A stretch of 64,000 nucleotides of DNA from Channa striata (GCA_033026295.1 CM065175.1:22020837-22084836), one strand, 5' to 3'; shown: positions 12,714 to 24,484, numbered from the stretch's first letter. Program-made: numbers and translations. Notes: generated from the sequence alone by a model not told the origin.

Positions 12714-13832
12714 GTAAGACGCCGTGGACGCCTTGTGTTAGTGGCTGATGCCCCGGAATAAAGTTGATGACATATCTTATTATGGATGCTGACCTGTGGG
12801 TTTATTTGTCACAGGCGGGGCCTTCACCATGTGATGGTGACAAGCTTTCAGTATTTGTTGGCATCACTTACGATGGCAAGATTGTAAAAATGCAATTTAG
12901 ATTTGTTTTTACAAAATATTTCCAGCGTTATCTAAAGATGGTATTTACACACATTTGTCAGGCTGATTTTAGATTTATCTCGTAGCTGTCACACGGACAG
13001 AAGAACCAATGGAGTTCAAACATTTCATCCCAGAGTGTAGATGAAGCATGTTGTTCTTTCGCTGTTATCGACTGCCGAACATGTGCCGTGCAGCTGCATC
13101 GTGGAAGCTGGTTTTGCCTATGAACACAGACTTCTCTTTGCTTTTGTGTGGTTATTGTCAGCTTTGCTTATATCAACAGCATTTCTCACTTGGTGGAGAT
13201 GTAGTGCTCTTACTTTCTCATTTAGGTCACTGTGGTTCATGTGGCTTGATTAACTGCAGTGCTGACTCGTGAACACATGTTCGGGCCAGATCTGATTGTG
13301 GTTTGTGTGACTCCTCTGTTCAGCTCAGCTGCTCTTATGACACGTCCTCTGCCTTGTTACCGATTACCATGCAGTTGATCTGATAAGTACACACACACAA
13401 AGAATAGTTCCAAAACCGTCTTGAATTGTCAGATAGAATTTCCCATGAATGAGGAACTGCTGACTAGAAGTATGGGCCTCAGTAGTGACAACATATTTCT
13501 TGCAGTTCCCATTCAGCGACAGTCATTGAATTTCAAGTGGATTCTGTGGTAAGAGTCCTTCTTTTGGTAAACGGTGAGGCCATAAGCTGATGTGAGTAAA
13601 CAGGAAATGTGTATCAGTGGCTTAGTTTTAATGGATAATTAAAGTTCACGTGAGGTCTCGGTTATCAGATACTTTTAAGTCAGATCTTTTAATCCCTCTG
13701 CATCCACTCGTTCTGGTATCTGCTGCCTTAATTTAAACAATGAATAAATGAATCATTCCGAGTGAAAGTACTTGGAAAATATACTTCATCAGTAAAAGTT
13801 TATCACTGACTCACATCTCATTTTCCTTTTAG
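12714..13832 (+). other. Probable lim2 5' intron
   Basis: Non-coding sequence between the candidate donor and the acceptor before the coding exon. The short ORFs in it (near 12764 and 13041) show no family features. Confidence 0.35.
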
Positions 13833-13875
13833 CGCAGTGCGTACAGCTGTGTCCGCTGTCGTAGCGTCACTCATG

Positions 13876-15605
13876 ATGTACAGCTTCATGGGAGGGGGGC
13901 TGTTTTGTGCCATCGTGGGCAACATACTGTTGGTGGTTTCCACAGCCACCGATTACTGGATGCAGTATCGTCTGTCGGGCAGTTTCGCCCATCAAGGCCT
14001 GTGGAGGTACTGCATGTCTGGCAAGTGCTACATGCAGACTGACAGCATTGGTAAGCATGAAAGTTCTTAATCTGCAAAAAAAAAAAAAAAAAAAAGCCCC
14101 TTTGCATTTCCCTCCTCCCTTTTTACAGTTTTAAAGAATACTGAACTGAAACAACAGACTCTATACAAGGTGACGCTGACGGCGTGTGATTTGCATTCTC
14201 GCCGACTAGAATGACAAAAATATCCAGTCAAAGCCAAATGACGGCTCTGAAACTGTAGTCGGATTCAAGCGAAAGGTGAAATGAGCGTGTCCATGTGATG
14301 ACGCTACAGGAAATAACGACAATACAGTTCATGTGTTGGTGGTAAAATCTACTAATGGCACTAGGCAAGAAGTACAAATGTTAATGTGAATGTTGTTAGT
14401 TCTGCAAGTATTGGACAAATTTAAATTTGAGCTGCTGCTGACGTTAAAGGAAAAGTCAGGAGATCACTAAAGCCATTCAGATACATCTTGAATCTTTTTG
14501 GAAAACTTTGTCAACCCATTATAGTTTCTGATTCAGTTATTAGTCCAGATAAGTGGTGGACTAACCAGCAGACAGAGGTAGTGGTCTTTTCAAAATGTAC
14601 AAATGTTTTTCACGTGAACTGTCCACAAAACAGTTTTCACCTTGTCCTTGTATCATATTTTAAGAAATTCAGCAGAAATGTCAGTTTTAGTCTCTATGGA
14701 AAAAAATCTGCCTTCAGACGGTTCAAGAACAAGTTATTTGACAGTGTTTTATGATACTGAGTGTATTTCGAAAATGGCTGAACACAAATAAATCAACGAT
14801 CATCATTTCGTTTTTCATATCTTGCACATATCTTTGTAGCGTGTTTTCTCTCCTCCTTGTTTTGTTCCTTCTCAGCCTACTGGAATGCCACCCGTGCGTT
14901 CATGATCCTGTCTGCCATGTCCTGCTTTGCTGGCATTATCGCAGGAATCCTCTCCTTCGCCCACTTCTCCACCTTTGAGAGGTTTAACCGCTCGTTTGCG
15001 GCTGGAATCATGTTCTTTGTTTCAAGTGAGTCACGGCTGTTCCTGCTCAAAATGCAAATCCCAAAGTTTACCAGGCTCATCGAAGCGCTATGCACAACAG
15101 TAAAACCTGCTTCCTCGTCCTCTTAATTCGGCTTAAGTCACCCTTTCTGTTTTGCATATTTAATTATAATATTGTCACTCTCTGCCCACAACGCCAGCCC
15201 TCTTTGTCCTGCTTGCAATGGCCATCTACACTGGGGTGACGGTGAACTTTCTGGGCAAGCGCTTTGGGGACTGGCGCTTCTCTTGGTCCTACATACTGGG
15301 CTGGGTTGCACTGCTCATGACCTTTTTTGCAGGTTTGTTCCTATAAATTAGTGCCTTTTATTTATAACTCTGCACAGCTTTACACAGTAAGCTCCCTAAC
15401 TACAAATTAAAATTTTATTTGTTGTTTTACTTTTTTTATTATCTAGTACCTGAAATGTCTGTGTTCTGTAGAAATTTGATAATTTCGACCCTACAACTTT
15501 CCAGCTGACTTGTGTTTTGTTTTTGCAGGGATATTCTACATGTGTGCCTACAGAATGCATGAGTGCAGAAGAGTTGCGGGCCACGTTAAAGTAAACAGGA
15601 AATAA
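13876..15605 (+). CDS. lim2: Lens intrinsic membrane protein 2 (MP20)
   Basis: A four-helix protein of the PMP22/claudin family, the second most abundant membrane protein of lens fibre cells, involved in fibre junctions. Four coding exons join in phase: 13876-14050, 14876-15025, 15198-15332 and 15529-15605, giving 178 residues (human 173). Diagnostic stretches almost identical to mammals are MYSFMGGGLFCA at the start, ATDYWMQYRLSGSFAHQGLW, YWNATRAFMILSA, AIYTGVTVNFLGKRFGDWRF and FYMCAYRMHECRR. The W-x(n)-GLW-C-C claudin signature in the first outer loop is present (GLWRYC...KC). Two in-frame ATGs lie side by side; the second (13876) matches mammalian N-termini. The intact frame and position beside etfb and vsig10l make orthology secure. 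Confidence 0.97.
14077..14095. repeat. Poly-A run in lim2 intron
   Basis: About 19 A residues shortly after the first lim2 donor. It is a simple homopolymer with no associated retroelement visible. Confidence 0.85.
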
Positions 15606-16321
15606 TGTGTTAAGAGATATTGATGATATGATTCCCATTCAAAAATAGAGTACTCACTGTAAATTAATAAAATTTGGAATTTTGCATATGTTTAAAATGT
15701 GTCTTGAGGTTTTGTCCAAAACAGTCAAACTGATGAGGATGACAATCTGCATATTAAAAATTATGTCCCTGTGCAGCTGAATTACAAATGATTACATTTT
15801 TGTAGCATACATAAAATGATTGTTTTAATACAACATTTTTTTTATTAAATGAATGAACCAGGCCAGAAAGATTTTGGTTAAGTTTAAAGTCACATGTTTG
15901 GTCTATTAAACTAACTAAATATTGAGTCAATAAAATTAAAATTGCTACTGTCACAAAACTGGATCTTATACAGCGAGATCTAATATTTTGTAGGATGATG
16001 AATGGGTCATAAACTAATGCCGTCCTCTGAGCAACTCCCTAAACATAACCCGAGAAAACTTTAACGTGTTGTAGTGACAAAAACTGGCAGAAAGGGGGGA
16101 AACACTTTAGCAATTTGCAGTTGATGAAAATAATATGTCCTCATGTCAACAGAAAACATGACTGGACTTCATATACATTCATGTTGGTCATTTGTGTCTG
16201 CTTGTCCAAACAACCTACATCCTCACACTTTACAGATCAAGTAAATACGTGGAATGTCATGTAGTTTAAATGACTAAATTTTGGAATTTTAAATGTCATA
16301 TTGTCTTATCTTAATATTTTT

Positions 16322-16413
16322 TCTCTATCCTTTGCTTTGCTGGTGATGTTGCAGGAATCCTCTTCGTTGCCCAATTATCTGCCCTTGAAATGAGTCACAG
16401 CTACAGTAACTAA
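16322..16413 (+). pseudogene. lim2-exon-2-like fragment, copy 1
   Basis: Reads CFAGDVAGILFVAQLSALEM followed shortly by a stop. This lines up with lim2 exon 2 (CFAGIIAGILSFAHFSTFER). The exon's upstream part (YWNATRAFM) and the later exons are missing, so it is a stray, partly duplicated exon, of lim2 itself or of a lost relative such as nkg7 or cldnd2. Confidence 0.45.
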
Positions 16414-17158
16414 ATACTGTTTATTAATAGTAATATTTTCACCTACATCACATTCACAAGAAAATTGTTAGTTTATGAATTTGCATACTATGCAAAGTTT
16501 TCCAGGCCTGCCATAAAAACTCTGCACGTACACCACAAGTTGTCAACTTAGTTGAACTCCTATGGGTGGAGTGACTGATTACTTTGACCTTATTACAACA
16601 TCTTTGCTCATCACGGTGGGTCTGTGGTGATGTCAGGAGAAAGGAAAGACACTAAAGCTGATCTATGTAACTGGTTTTAATGAATTTCTTCTGGTTCATC
16701 ACCACTGATGATGCGCTGATGTCTGTGTCACAGACGACCATGTTTCAAGCTGGTTAGATTCACTTGAGTTCACGAACTAGCCTAATATCCCTTCCATCCA
16801 CTGTCAAACTTTCCGCAGTTGGAATGCTTTTTTCAATACTTTCAGTTTGTATAAAAGGTTGAAACCCATGTTAAAAGAGAACTTTGATTTGTTTAGAAAA
16901 TGACCAAAGTGTCAACAATCACCATACAGTTGCTAAAGCAACACGGTTTCCTCTCTACTGATGTTTGCTTCGTTGTCCGTCGTCAGTCTGAATTCGTTCA
17001 TTGAAGCCATAGACCTCAGATGTCGGCCAAAATCAGCCAGACACTCCACTCTGCCACTGCTAAATATTGTCCAGCATGCGCAGAGTCTCTTTAATTCCAC
17101 CTCAAAAAATCAGTACAAGGAAGTGCCAAATCTGAGCAAGAGAGGAGGTGATGGAGGT

Positions 17159-17251
17159 TTCTCTATCCTATGCTTTGCTGCTAATGTTGCAGGAATCCTC
17201 TTCGTTGCCCAATCATCTGCCCTTGAAATGAGTCACAGCTACAGTAACTAA
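17159..17251 (+). pseudogene. lim2-exon-2-like fragment, copy 2
   Basis: Second copy, about 838 bases after the first, reading CFAANVAGILFVAQSSALEM and ending at the same stop (MSHSYSN then TAA). The similarity to copy 1 continues about 150 bases downstream, so a block of about 240 bases was duplicated in tandem. A 96-codon frame (16961-17251) runs into it but is otherwise unrecognisable. Confidence 0.45.
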
Positions 17252-18081
17252 ATATTGTTTTGATAACGTTTTTACCTCCATCACATTGACAAGAAACTCT
17301 GTTATTTTATGAATTTGCATATTAAACAAAGTGTGCCAGGCCTGCCATAAAAACTCTGCACGTACACCACATATCCATCATGGTTCACCTTATTTGATCT
17401 ACCATGGGTGTAATGCACGATAACGTCCTTATTACACTTTATTTGCTCAACACGGTGGTTCTGTGGTTATGTCAGCAAAAAGGACAGACACCTCAATCAC
17501 TAAAGCTGATCTATGCCACTAGTTTTAATGAGTTTCTTCTGCTTCATCACTATTAATTCCTGTGGATGTGTTATCTTCATCATGAGACATTATCTGAGAA
17601 ATGGCTTTTTTGCAATTGCTCTATGTCAAAAAGTGACTGTGACGCCCTACTGATGATGTGCTGATGCCTCAAAAGTCAATTCAAGGAAATGCCGAATCAG
17701 AGAATAAAGTGAAACCTGTGTTACAAATAGAAGGGAGTATCTTGTATTCGAACTGTGCACACAGTAGGACTTCACAATTGACTTTTGTCTTATATATTTT
17801 ACTTGTACTGAAAAAAGGTATTGGCTATCATTCAAAAGAGTTAACGTACTATAAATGATAAAGTTATGATGTCTGCATTAGTACCAAACTATTAAATCCC
17901 CTACGTAAAATTGCCTTATACCAATCTGTATAACATGAGATACACATTCTGATATGATGTCTGTTATTGCATACACGGAACATTCACACCACCAAGTCGA
18001 ATTAATATTACGGCTAATTGCTGCAGAGTGGTATACTAACATTGAACATATGCTTAATATGCATATAAATAAAAGCATGTT
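17252..18081. other. Intergenic DNA between lim2 fragments and receptor array
   Basis: AT-rich DNA. The first 150 bases repeat the sequence after the copy-1 lim2 fragment (up to the CTGCACGTACACCACA block). After that I see nothing recognisable until the 3' end of the first receptor copy. Confidence 0.4.
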
Positions 18082-19000
18082 TTACACTGAACTAGTGCCT
18101 GTGCCCTGTATTTCTAATGGTGAAACATTGTGTTTGCGCTTTCTGAAAATGAACTTTTTACTTGTGCACTGAAAGGAGGAAGAGGAAAAGTAGAAAATTA
18201 TTGGGGTCGATACAGGTGTTGAATGTGCTGAGTAACAAAGTGTAGTACCTCCATTTTGGGCTCTTACCCTCGATGTAACCCACAACATGAGAGAGGTTGT
18301 ACGGAAACACACATATTAAAAAAACAGCCAGAGTCCCGAGGGCCATGCCGATGGCTTTTTGCTTCTGCATTTGGGATATCCGGGGACGGCTGTACAGAAT
18401 CCAGATGCAGCTCATGTAGCAGTACACACAAATCATAAGAGGGACTAGGCAGAGCACGAAGAACATCTCTAACCGAACAGGGAGGAGAATCTCCAGCTGC
18501 TTCTCTGTGAAATTCTCATAGCAAAAAGTTGAGTTTTTGTTGGTCAGGGACGGGTGAAGTTGCACGATGAAAGTGATGCTGCAGTGTGCTGTTGAGATTA
18601 TCCAAATAACTGCACTGATCACTATTGCATACACAGGTTTGTGCAGGTGATGATAGGTGACAGGGTAGGCCACAGCAATGTAACGAAGCACGCTGACGGC
18701 CGACAGCAGCAAGGCGCTCGTGTAGATTGAGGAGAAGAAGGTGAAAGAGGTGATGGAGCACAGAAAGCTGGACAAGTCCCATTTCATTCCAGATGCTGCC
18801 TCATGCATCTTGAGAGGAAGGATGAATAAGAAGAGCAAGTCAGAGACAATCAGATTGAGGAGCAGGATGTCGATAGGCACTGGTTTTGAGTGGATCTTGA
18901 CGCTGAAGGCGTAGAGAGCCAGGAGGTTGGCTGGAAGACCTATCAGGAAGGAAATGATGTAAACTGAGAGAATGACTTCGCTCCTTACAACTTGCTCCAT
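18082..19000 (-). pseudogene. ffar3-like: FFAR3-like receptor, copy A (frameshifted in helix 7)
   Basis: Class A receptor of the short-chain fatty acid family. The start ATG at 19000 lies 7 nt after an acceptor at 19008-19009. Helices 1-6 read through: GLPANL (helix 1), SDLLFL (2), LRYIAVAYPV (end of 3), AHCSITFIV (4), LLPVRLEM with the ligand Arg (5), and PYNLSHVVGY with the ligand His (6). Close to CIDP in helix 7 there is one extra base (near 18203, in a run of four G on the plus strand), giving NNFLLFLFLLSVHK and a stop at 18158. The other frame continues the normal FYFSSSSFQCTSKKF tail to 18082. Total length is 919 nt against 918 in intact copies, so there is exactly one insertion. A base-calling error in the homopolymer is possible. 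Confidence 0.85.
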
Positions 19001-19617
19001 GACGACCCTAAACCACAGGAAGTGAACAAACACAAAACAAAAATATACATAGTAAGAGAGGCAGTAAATGTCAGCTGTTACAAGTGGCAATTTTTATACT
19101 GCAGACATTTTTATTTTTGTACTAGCGACAAACTGGTGAATCACTTGATGATTAAGTGAAGTCCATATACAGTACATGATGTAGTCTTAATAAGAAAGAT
19201 TGAGAAAACAATATTTGTTTCTATTACCTAATGAACAATGATTATAAAGAAAAATAAAACCTGTTTAAACCTCAACATCTTAAAGGAGGCCCCGTCACTA
19301 AAACTACAGTCGGTTCCTTCTACTTACTCAGGCGTTACCTGCCTTAAGTAATTAATAGTTTGTCTATCACTAAAAAAACAGCCACATTTTGGTGCAGTAA
19401 TATCATTGTTTACATCATGAATTCCTATGGACCTGTAGGTATATTTCACATGGATCTGGTCCAAGACGTTGGATTTCTATTACTTCATATCTGCATATCT
19501 GGGAACTGTTCTATTGTATATCAGAATATGTAAAGCCCAATCTGAAAAATCAAATGTTGTGGAATTACAAAAAAAAAACAATCAGCAGGGTTTGATAAGC
19601 TAATCGTTTTTACTTAC

Positions 19618-19690
19618 CCAGCAGTAAAGTTTGTCAAAGATCTCTCGAGTCAAGAAAGCAGCTGAAGTTCTGTGTCGTCTCCCTTTCCCT
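19618..19690 (-). other. Non-coding first exon of receptor copy A
   Basis: On the minus strand the exon ends CTTTACTGCTGG followed by donor GTAAGT (complement of 19612-19617), about 600 nt upstream of the coding-exon acceptor. The same sequence recurs upstream of every other copy. A TATA-like GATATAAAA word (plus-strand reading, 19717-19725) lies just beyond its 5' end and is conserved between copies. The right border is approximate. Confidence 0.6.
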
Positions 19691-19726
19691 CCTCTCACCA
19701 CTTCAAAGATGAGCTTGATATAAAAG

Positions 19727-20039
19727 GAGACATGCCGGAAAAAGCGAGTCACTTTAAAGCCTAAAGTGAGACATTGCTCCACGTAATTTTTACTGAGCAG
19801 GAAGATAACATCATTTAGTAAATATTACCAAAGGGCAAAATTGCAACTCAAGTTGGCCTGTTCATTGAATTCAGTATGTAAATGTAAAACCTCTTCCCAT
19901 GAGATCTCTGCAGGGATAAAGTCTAAACATTATTATAAGGTTTGGATTTCATGAGTTTTCATGGGTTTATCATGGCTTTCTCAGAGAATATACAGTTTTA
20001 ATATTTTATATTAATAGATTGCTTGTTTACATGGTCAGT
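19727..20039. other. Receptor spacer A, promoter-distal part
   Basis: Repeated array spacer. It includes a block with ATTCAGTATGTAAATGTAAAACC (split here: ATTCAGTATG, TAAATGTAAAACC) and CATGAGATCTCTGCAGG that is conserved upstream of most copies, possibly regulatory. No coding sequence apart from the gag remnant that follows. Confidence 0.35.
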
Positions 20040-20255
20040 TTAAGATATGCTCTTCGTATCCCTAGGAAGGTCATGGGTGGTCTGTTCATCCTTTACCCAC
20101 TCTGAAAGTCCTTCATAAAACATGTCATAATGTTCTGGATAATTCCTGGTGCTTTCTGCTGCTACTGTCCATAAATCATTGGCATACTCGGAAACAGGTC
20201 CTCTGCCCTGATACAAGTTGGTAAGCAGCCGAAACGCCTCCCGCTCTGGTCTGGC
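20040..20255 (-). mobile_element. Ty3/gypsy-type gag fragment, spacer A copy
   Basis: A 71-codon minus-strand frame stays open between an upstream TGA and a TAA at 20040. It reads EREAFRLLTNLYQGRGPVSE, then EYANDLWTVAAES, FYEGLSEWVKDE and HDLPRDT. This order (RLL..L.QG..PVSEYA..F..LAAES, then F..GLS..IKDEL..RDLP) is the capsid-region signature of fish sushi-like Ty3/gypsy gag. No pol, protease or LTR is visible, so it is a fragment. Homologous, more damaged stretches sit in the spacers of copies B, C and D, so it was present before those duplications. Confidence 0.6.
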
Positions 20256-20259
20256 TCAG

Positions 20260-21306
20260 TTAAACAGTCTCAGAGGAGGAACAGGCCGTGGGTTGACGCT
20301 CCCAGTCTGCATTTCTCCGTACCCGGGCTGGTCCCGAGAACAAAAAGATGAAGTAGCTTCTTGGGAACGTTCGATGGGGATCAGAGAGGGTTGCTCTTAA
20401 TGGTCGACCAAAGACTTTGGGAAGCAAGATGTCACTCGGCCTGAAACATATCACTCTGAATACAATCGCTGTCCTAACTTATTTATTTTGTCACACAGAT
20501 AATAACAGTATGAACTTTTTCCTTTTTTCATTAAGCAAACTCACTTGATTTAAGTGGCGCTAACTTAAAACTATCAAGTGCAGTAGCAACAAATGTGGCT
20601 ACGCCCACTGCTACACTTGTAGGAAGCAGTACTACACAAAAAGTTCCTCTGCTGGAAAAACTTCTACACGGGTATTAACAAGGTCAAAGCGCCATGGGAC
20701 AATTCATCAAACCAGTGCAATTATCAGCTGGTTTCTTTCTGCCCTCGGAGAATCCTCTGCAATTTTTACTATGACAGGACAGATCTGAGCGTGGTTATGA
20801 ACAGACTGAAAACAATGTCAACAAATAGAAAGTCATGTGCCACAAGCACAACTTAAATGTGTGTGTTGTTCTGAATATGTGACAAAGTACAATTAACTTA
20901 AAACTGTGCACATATGATAAAGAATCCAGTTTGATAAAATGTCACCTCAGGTCATGTTTAATACACCATGAAGTAACTTAGTCTGTTTCACCATCATCAG
21001 ACAGACTTTTTATTATAGTTGAATTCAGTTCTTAGTCTTTCACACAAAGTTTTGTTTGATTCATTTCCAAACAACATGTTAAATATGCACATATTAAATG
21101 ACAGAAAACAGCGTTTTAACACCTCAGTGAGTCAGATATACTGCACGCAGCAGTCGTACTAGTTAAAGGGTTTGACATGAGCAGGGATCATAGAGTTACA
21201 GGATCAGTCACTGAAAGAAGATCAGAGAGGCCAGAACATTAATACCACCAGTACAGTGGAACACTAACAAGCTTCAAATGCATATAAATGAAAACCTGTT
21301 TTACAG
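20260..21306. other. Receptor spacer A-B
   Basis: Array spacer DNA. The part from about 20980 to 21306 is nearly identical to 24165-24484 before copy C. A block around 20530-20700 recurs at 23720, 26750, 31940, 44440, 53215 and 60250. I see no gene in it. Confidence 0.4.
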
Positions 21307-22212
21307 TTAACTAGTGCTCTGCATTTCTAATGGTGAAACATTGCGTTCACGCTTTCTGAAAATGAACTTTTCACTTGTGCACTGGAAGGAGGAAGAAGAA
21401 AAGTAGAAAATTATGGGGTCGATACAGGTGTTGAATGTGCTGAGTAACAAAGTGTAGTTCCTCCATGTTGGGCTCTTACCCTCGATGTAGCCCACTAAAT
21501 GAGAGAGGCTGAATGGTAACATTCATATTAAAAAAACAGCCAGAGTCCCGAGGGCCATGCCGATGGCTTTCTGCTTCTGTATTTGGGATATCAGGGGACG
21601 GCTGTACAGAATCCAGATGCAGCTCATGTAGCAGTACACACAAATCAGAAGAGGGACTAGGCAGAGCACGAAGAACAACTCTAACCGCACAGGGAGGAGA
21701 ATCTCCAGCTGCTTCTCAGTGAAATTCTCATAGCAAATAGTTGAGTTGTGGTTTGCCAAGTTTGGGTGAAGTTGCACGATGAAAGTGATGCTGCAGTGTG
21801 CTGTTGAGATTATCCAAATAACTGCACTGATCACTATTGCATACACAGGTTTGTGCAGGTGATGATAGGTGACAGGGTAGGCCACAGCAATGTAACGAAG
21901 CACGCTGACGGCCGACAGGAACAAGGCGCTCGTGGAGATTGTGGAGAAAAAGGTGAATGCGGTGATGGAGCACAGAAAGTTGGAAAAGTCCCATTTCATT
22001 CCAGATGCTGCCTCATGCATCTTGAGAGGAAGGATGAATAAGAAGAGCAGGTCAGAAACTGCCAGATTGAGGAGCAGGATGTCGATAGGCACTGGTTTTG
22101 AGTGGATCTTGACGCTGAAGGCGTAGAGAGCCAGGAGGTTGGCTGGAAGACCTATCAGGAAGGAAATGATGTAAACTGAGAGTATCACTTCGCTCCTTAC
22201 AGTTATCTCCAT
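21307..22212 (-). pseudogene. ffar3-like: FFAR3-like receptor, copy B (single nonsense codon in helix 6)
   Basis: Same family and exon plan as the other copies; 302 codons including the terminal stop. The start at 22212 (MEITVRSE) follows the acceptor by 7 nt. All helices are in frame, with LRYIAVAYPV, LLPVRLEL, SHLVGYIEGKSPTWR and CIDPIIFYFSSSS. The only lesion is TGA at about 21520-21522, where other copies have TGT (Cys in LAVFLICM..P of helix 6). A protein stopped there would have 230 residues from this start and lack helix 7 and part of 6. The C-terminus is a few residues shorter (MQSTS), as in copy C. One substitution only, so a polymorphic or very recent loss is possible. Confidence 0.85.
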
Positions 22213-22816
22213 GACGACCCTAAACCAAAGGAAGTGATCAAACACAAAACAAAAATTTACATAGTAAAAGATCCAGCAGATGAACAGCTGTTACAAGTGA
22301 CAATTTTTCTTCTTGTACTAGGGACAAACTGGTGAATGACTTGATGATTAATTGAAGTCCATGTACAGTACATCATTTAGTCTTATTAAGAAGGATTGAG
22401 AAAACAATATTTGTTTCTATTGCCTAATGAACAATGATTATAAAGAAAAATAAAACCTGTTTAAACCTCATCATATTATAGGAGGTCACTAAAACTACAG
22501 TCGGTTCCTTCTACTTACTCAGGTGTTACCTGACTTAAGTAATTAATAGTTTGTCTATCACTAAAAAAACCGCCATGTTATTAATTTTGGTGCAGTAATA
22601 TCATTGTTTACATCATGAATTCCTATGGACCTGTAGGTATATTTTATATGGATCTGGTCCAAGACGTTACATTTCTATTACTTCATATCTGCATATCTGG
22701 GAACTGTTCTATTGTATATCAGAATATGTAAAGCCCAATCTGAAAAATCAAATGTTGTGGAATTACAAAAAAAAAAACAATCAGCAGGGTTTGATAAGCT
22801 AATCGTTTTTACTTAC

Positions 22817-22890
22817 CCAGCAGTAAAGTTTGTTAAAGATCAAGAAAGCAGCTGAAGTTCTGTGTCGTCTCCCTTTCCCTCTTCTCATGA
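22817..22890 (-). other. Non-coding first exon of receptor copy B
   Basis: Conserved exon end TTTACTGCTGG and donor GTAAGT (complement of 22811-22816), as in the other copies. The stretch following it on the plus strand (to about 23000) carries the conserved GAGACATTGCTC word. Right border approximate. Confidence 0.6.
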
Positions 22891-23219
22891 AAGACAACCA
22901 GGTTATAGGCTGTGTGTTCAATGACGAGCTTCATATTAAATGAGTCAAGTGGGAAACAGCGAGTTTTGATTAAGCCCAAAGTGAGACATTGCTCCAGGCA
23001 ATTTTAGCTGAGCAGCGAGATACCAAATGCAAAATTGCAACTCAAGTTGACCTGTTCATGGAATTCAGTATGTAAATGTAAAACCTCCTCCCATGAGATC
23101 TCTGCAGGGATAAACTCTAAACATTATTATTAGGTTTGGATTTCATGAGTTTTCATGGGTTTATCATGGCTTTCTCAGAGAAGAAGAAATTATTTTAAGT
23201 AAACATATAGTTTACATGG
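22891..23219. other. Receptor spacer B, promoter-side part
   Basis: Same upstream block as in spacer A (ATTCAGTATG, CCCATGAGATCTCTGCAGG). Non-coding. Confidence 0.35.
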
Positions 23220-23395
23220 TCAGTTTAAGATATGCTCTTCGTGTCCCTAGGAAGGTCATGGGTGGTCTGTTCATCCTTTACCACTCTGAAAGTACTTCAT
23301 AAAACATGTCATAATGTTCTGGATAATTCCTTCAGCTTTCTTCTGCTACTGTCCATAAATCATCAGCCAAAACGCTTCCCGCTCTGGTCTGGCTC
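23220..23395 (-). mobile_element. Ty3/gypsy-type gag fragment, spacer B copy
   Basis: Homologous to the spacer A fragment but with an internal deletion of about 50 bases (the PVSEYA region) and a single-base deletion, so the frame is broken. It still aligns at both ends (the ARPERE codons and the DLPRD codons). Confidence 0.5.
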
Positions 23396-24316
23396 AGGTA
23401 AAAACACTCAAAGGAGGAACAGGGTTGCCACCCTCAATCTACCGTTCCCCATTCCAACACTGGACATGAGAGCGGAGAGATGACGGAGGCTTTTTGGGAA
23501 CGTTCGGTGGGGATCTAAGAGGGTTACTAGTAATAGTCGACCAAAGACTTTGGGAATCAAAGTTGGTAACATCACTTGGCTTGAAACATCTAATAAAAAT
23601 CCAATAGTTGTCTTAACTTATGTCAGTTAGTCAACTTCACTCAGTTAATAATATGAATTTCTTAGTAGTTTTTAAGAAAGTGTATTGCAGAATAAACAAA
23701 CTAATTTTTTTTTGTTTTTAATGGAAGCTAATTTAAAAGAATCAAGTCCAGTGGCAACAAACGCTGCAATGACAATACTGCACCAGTATGAGGCAATAAT
23801 TCACAAAAAGTTGCCTACTGAAAAAACTTGTAGGCAGTTATTAATAAGGTCAAAGCATCATGGTACAATTATTTAAACCAGTGCAAGAGACAACAACCCT
23901 GCAATTTTTACAATGGCAGGACAGATCTGAGCGTGGATATGAACAGACTGAAAACAATGTCAACAAATATAAAGTCATGTACCACAGAGGTTTATAATAC
24001 TACAGTTACACAGCGGACATTTGAGTTTTAAGGCCGTTGGTTTGGATATTTTTAACAAGCACAACTTAAATACCTGTGTTTGGGATATGGTACAAGCTAC
24101 ATTTAACTTTAAGAAAATGTCACCTCGGGTTATGTTTAATACACCATGAAGTAACTTAGTCTGTTTCACCATCATCAGACAGACTTTTTATTATAGTTGA
24201 ATTCAGTTCTTGGTCTTTCACACAAAGTTTTGTTTGATTCATTTCCAAACAACATGTTAAATATGCACATATTAAATGACAGAAAACAGCGTTTTAACAC
24301 CTCAGTGAGTCAGATA
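23338..24316. repeat. Segmental duplicate, left partner
   Basis: About 1 kb nearly identical to 26381-27350, differing by a handful of substitutions and short indels (for example a T run versus TTTTTCATT near 23710/26745). It begins inside the gag remnant and ends in the AACACCTCAGTGAGTCAGATAT block. It is array spacer and holds no gene. Confidence 0.85.
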
Positions 24317-24484
24317 TACTGCACGCAGCAGTCGTACTAGTTAAAGGGTTTGACATGAGCAGGGATCATAGAGTTACAGGATCAGTCACTGAAAGAAGAT
24401 CAGAGAGGCCAGAACATTAATACCACCAGCACAGTGGAACACTAACAAGCTTCAAATGCATATAAATGAAAACCTGTTTTACAG

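Noticed and set aside
18516..18782. Frames starting MGLVQLSVLHH or MEPAQLSVLHH seen within every receptor copy
   Set aside because: They are shadows of the receptor coding strand in another frame, repeated only because the receptors are repeated.
23685..23876. Plus-strand 63-codon frame MQNKQTNFF..., present again at 26719
   Set aside because: The two copies lie in the nearly identical 1-kb duplicate, and the homologous spacers elsewhere do not keep the frame. No coding signal.
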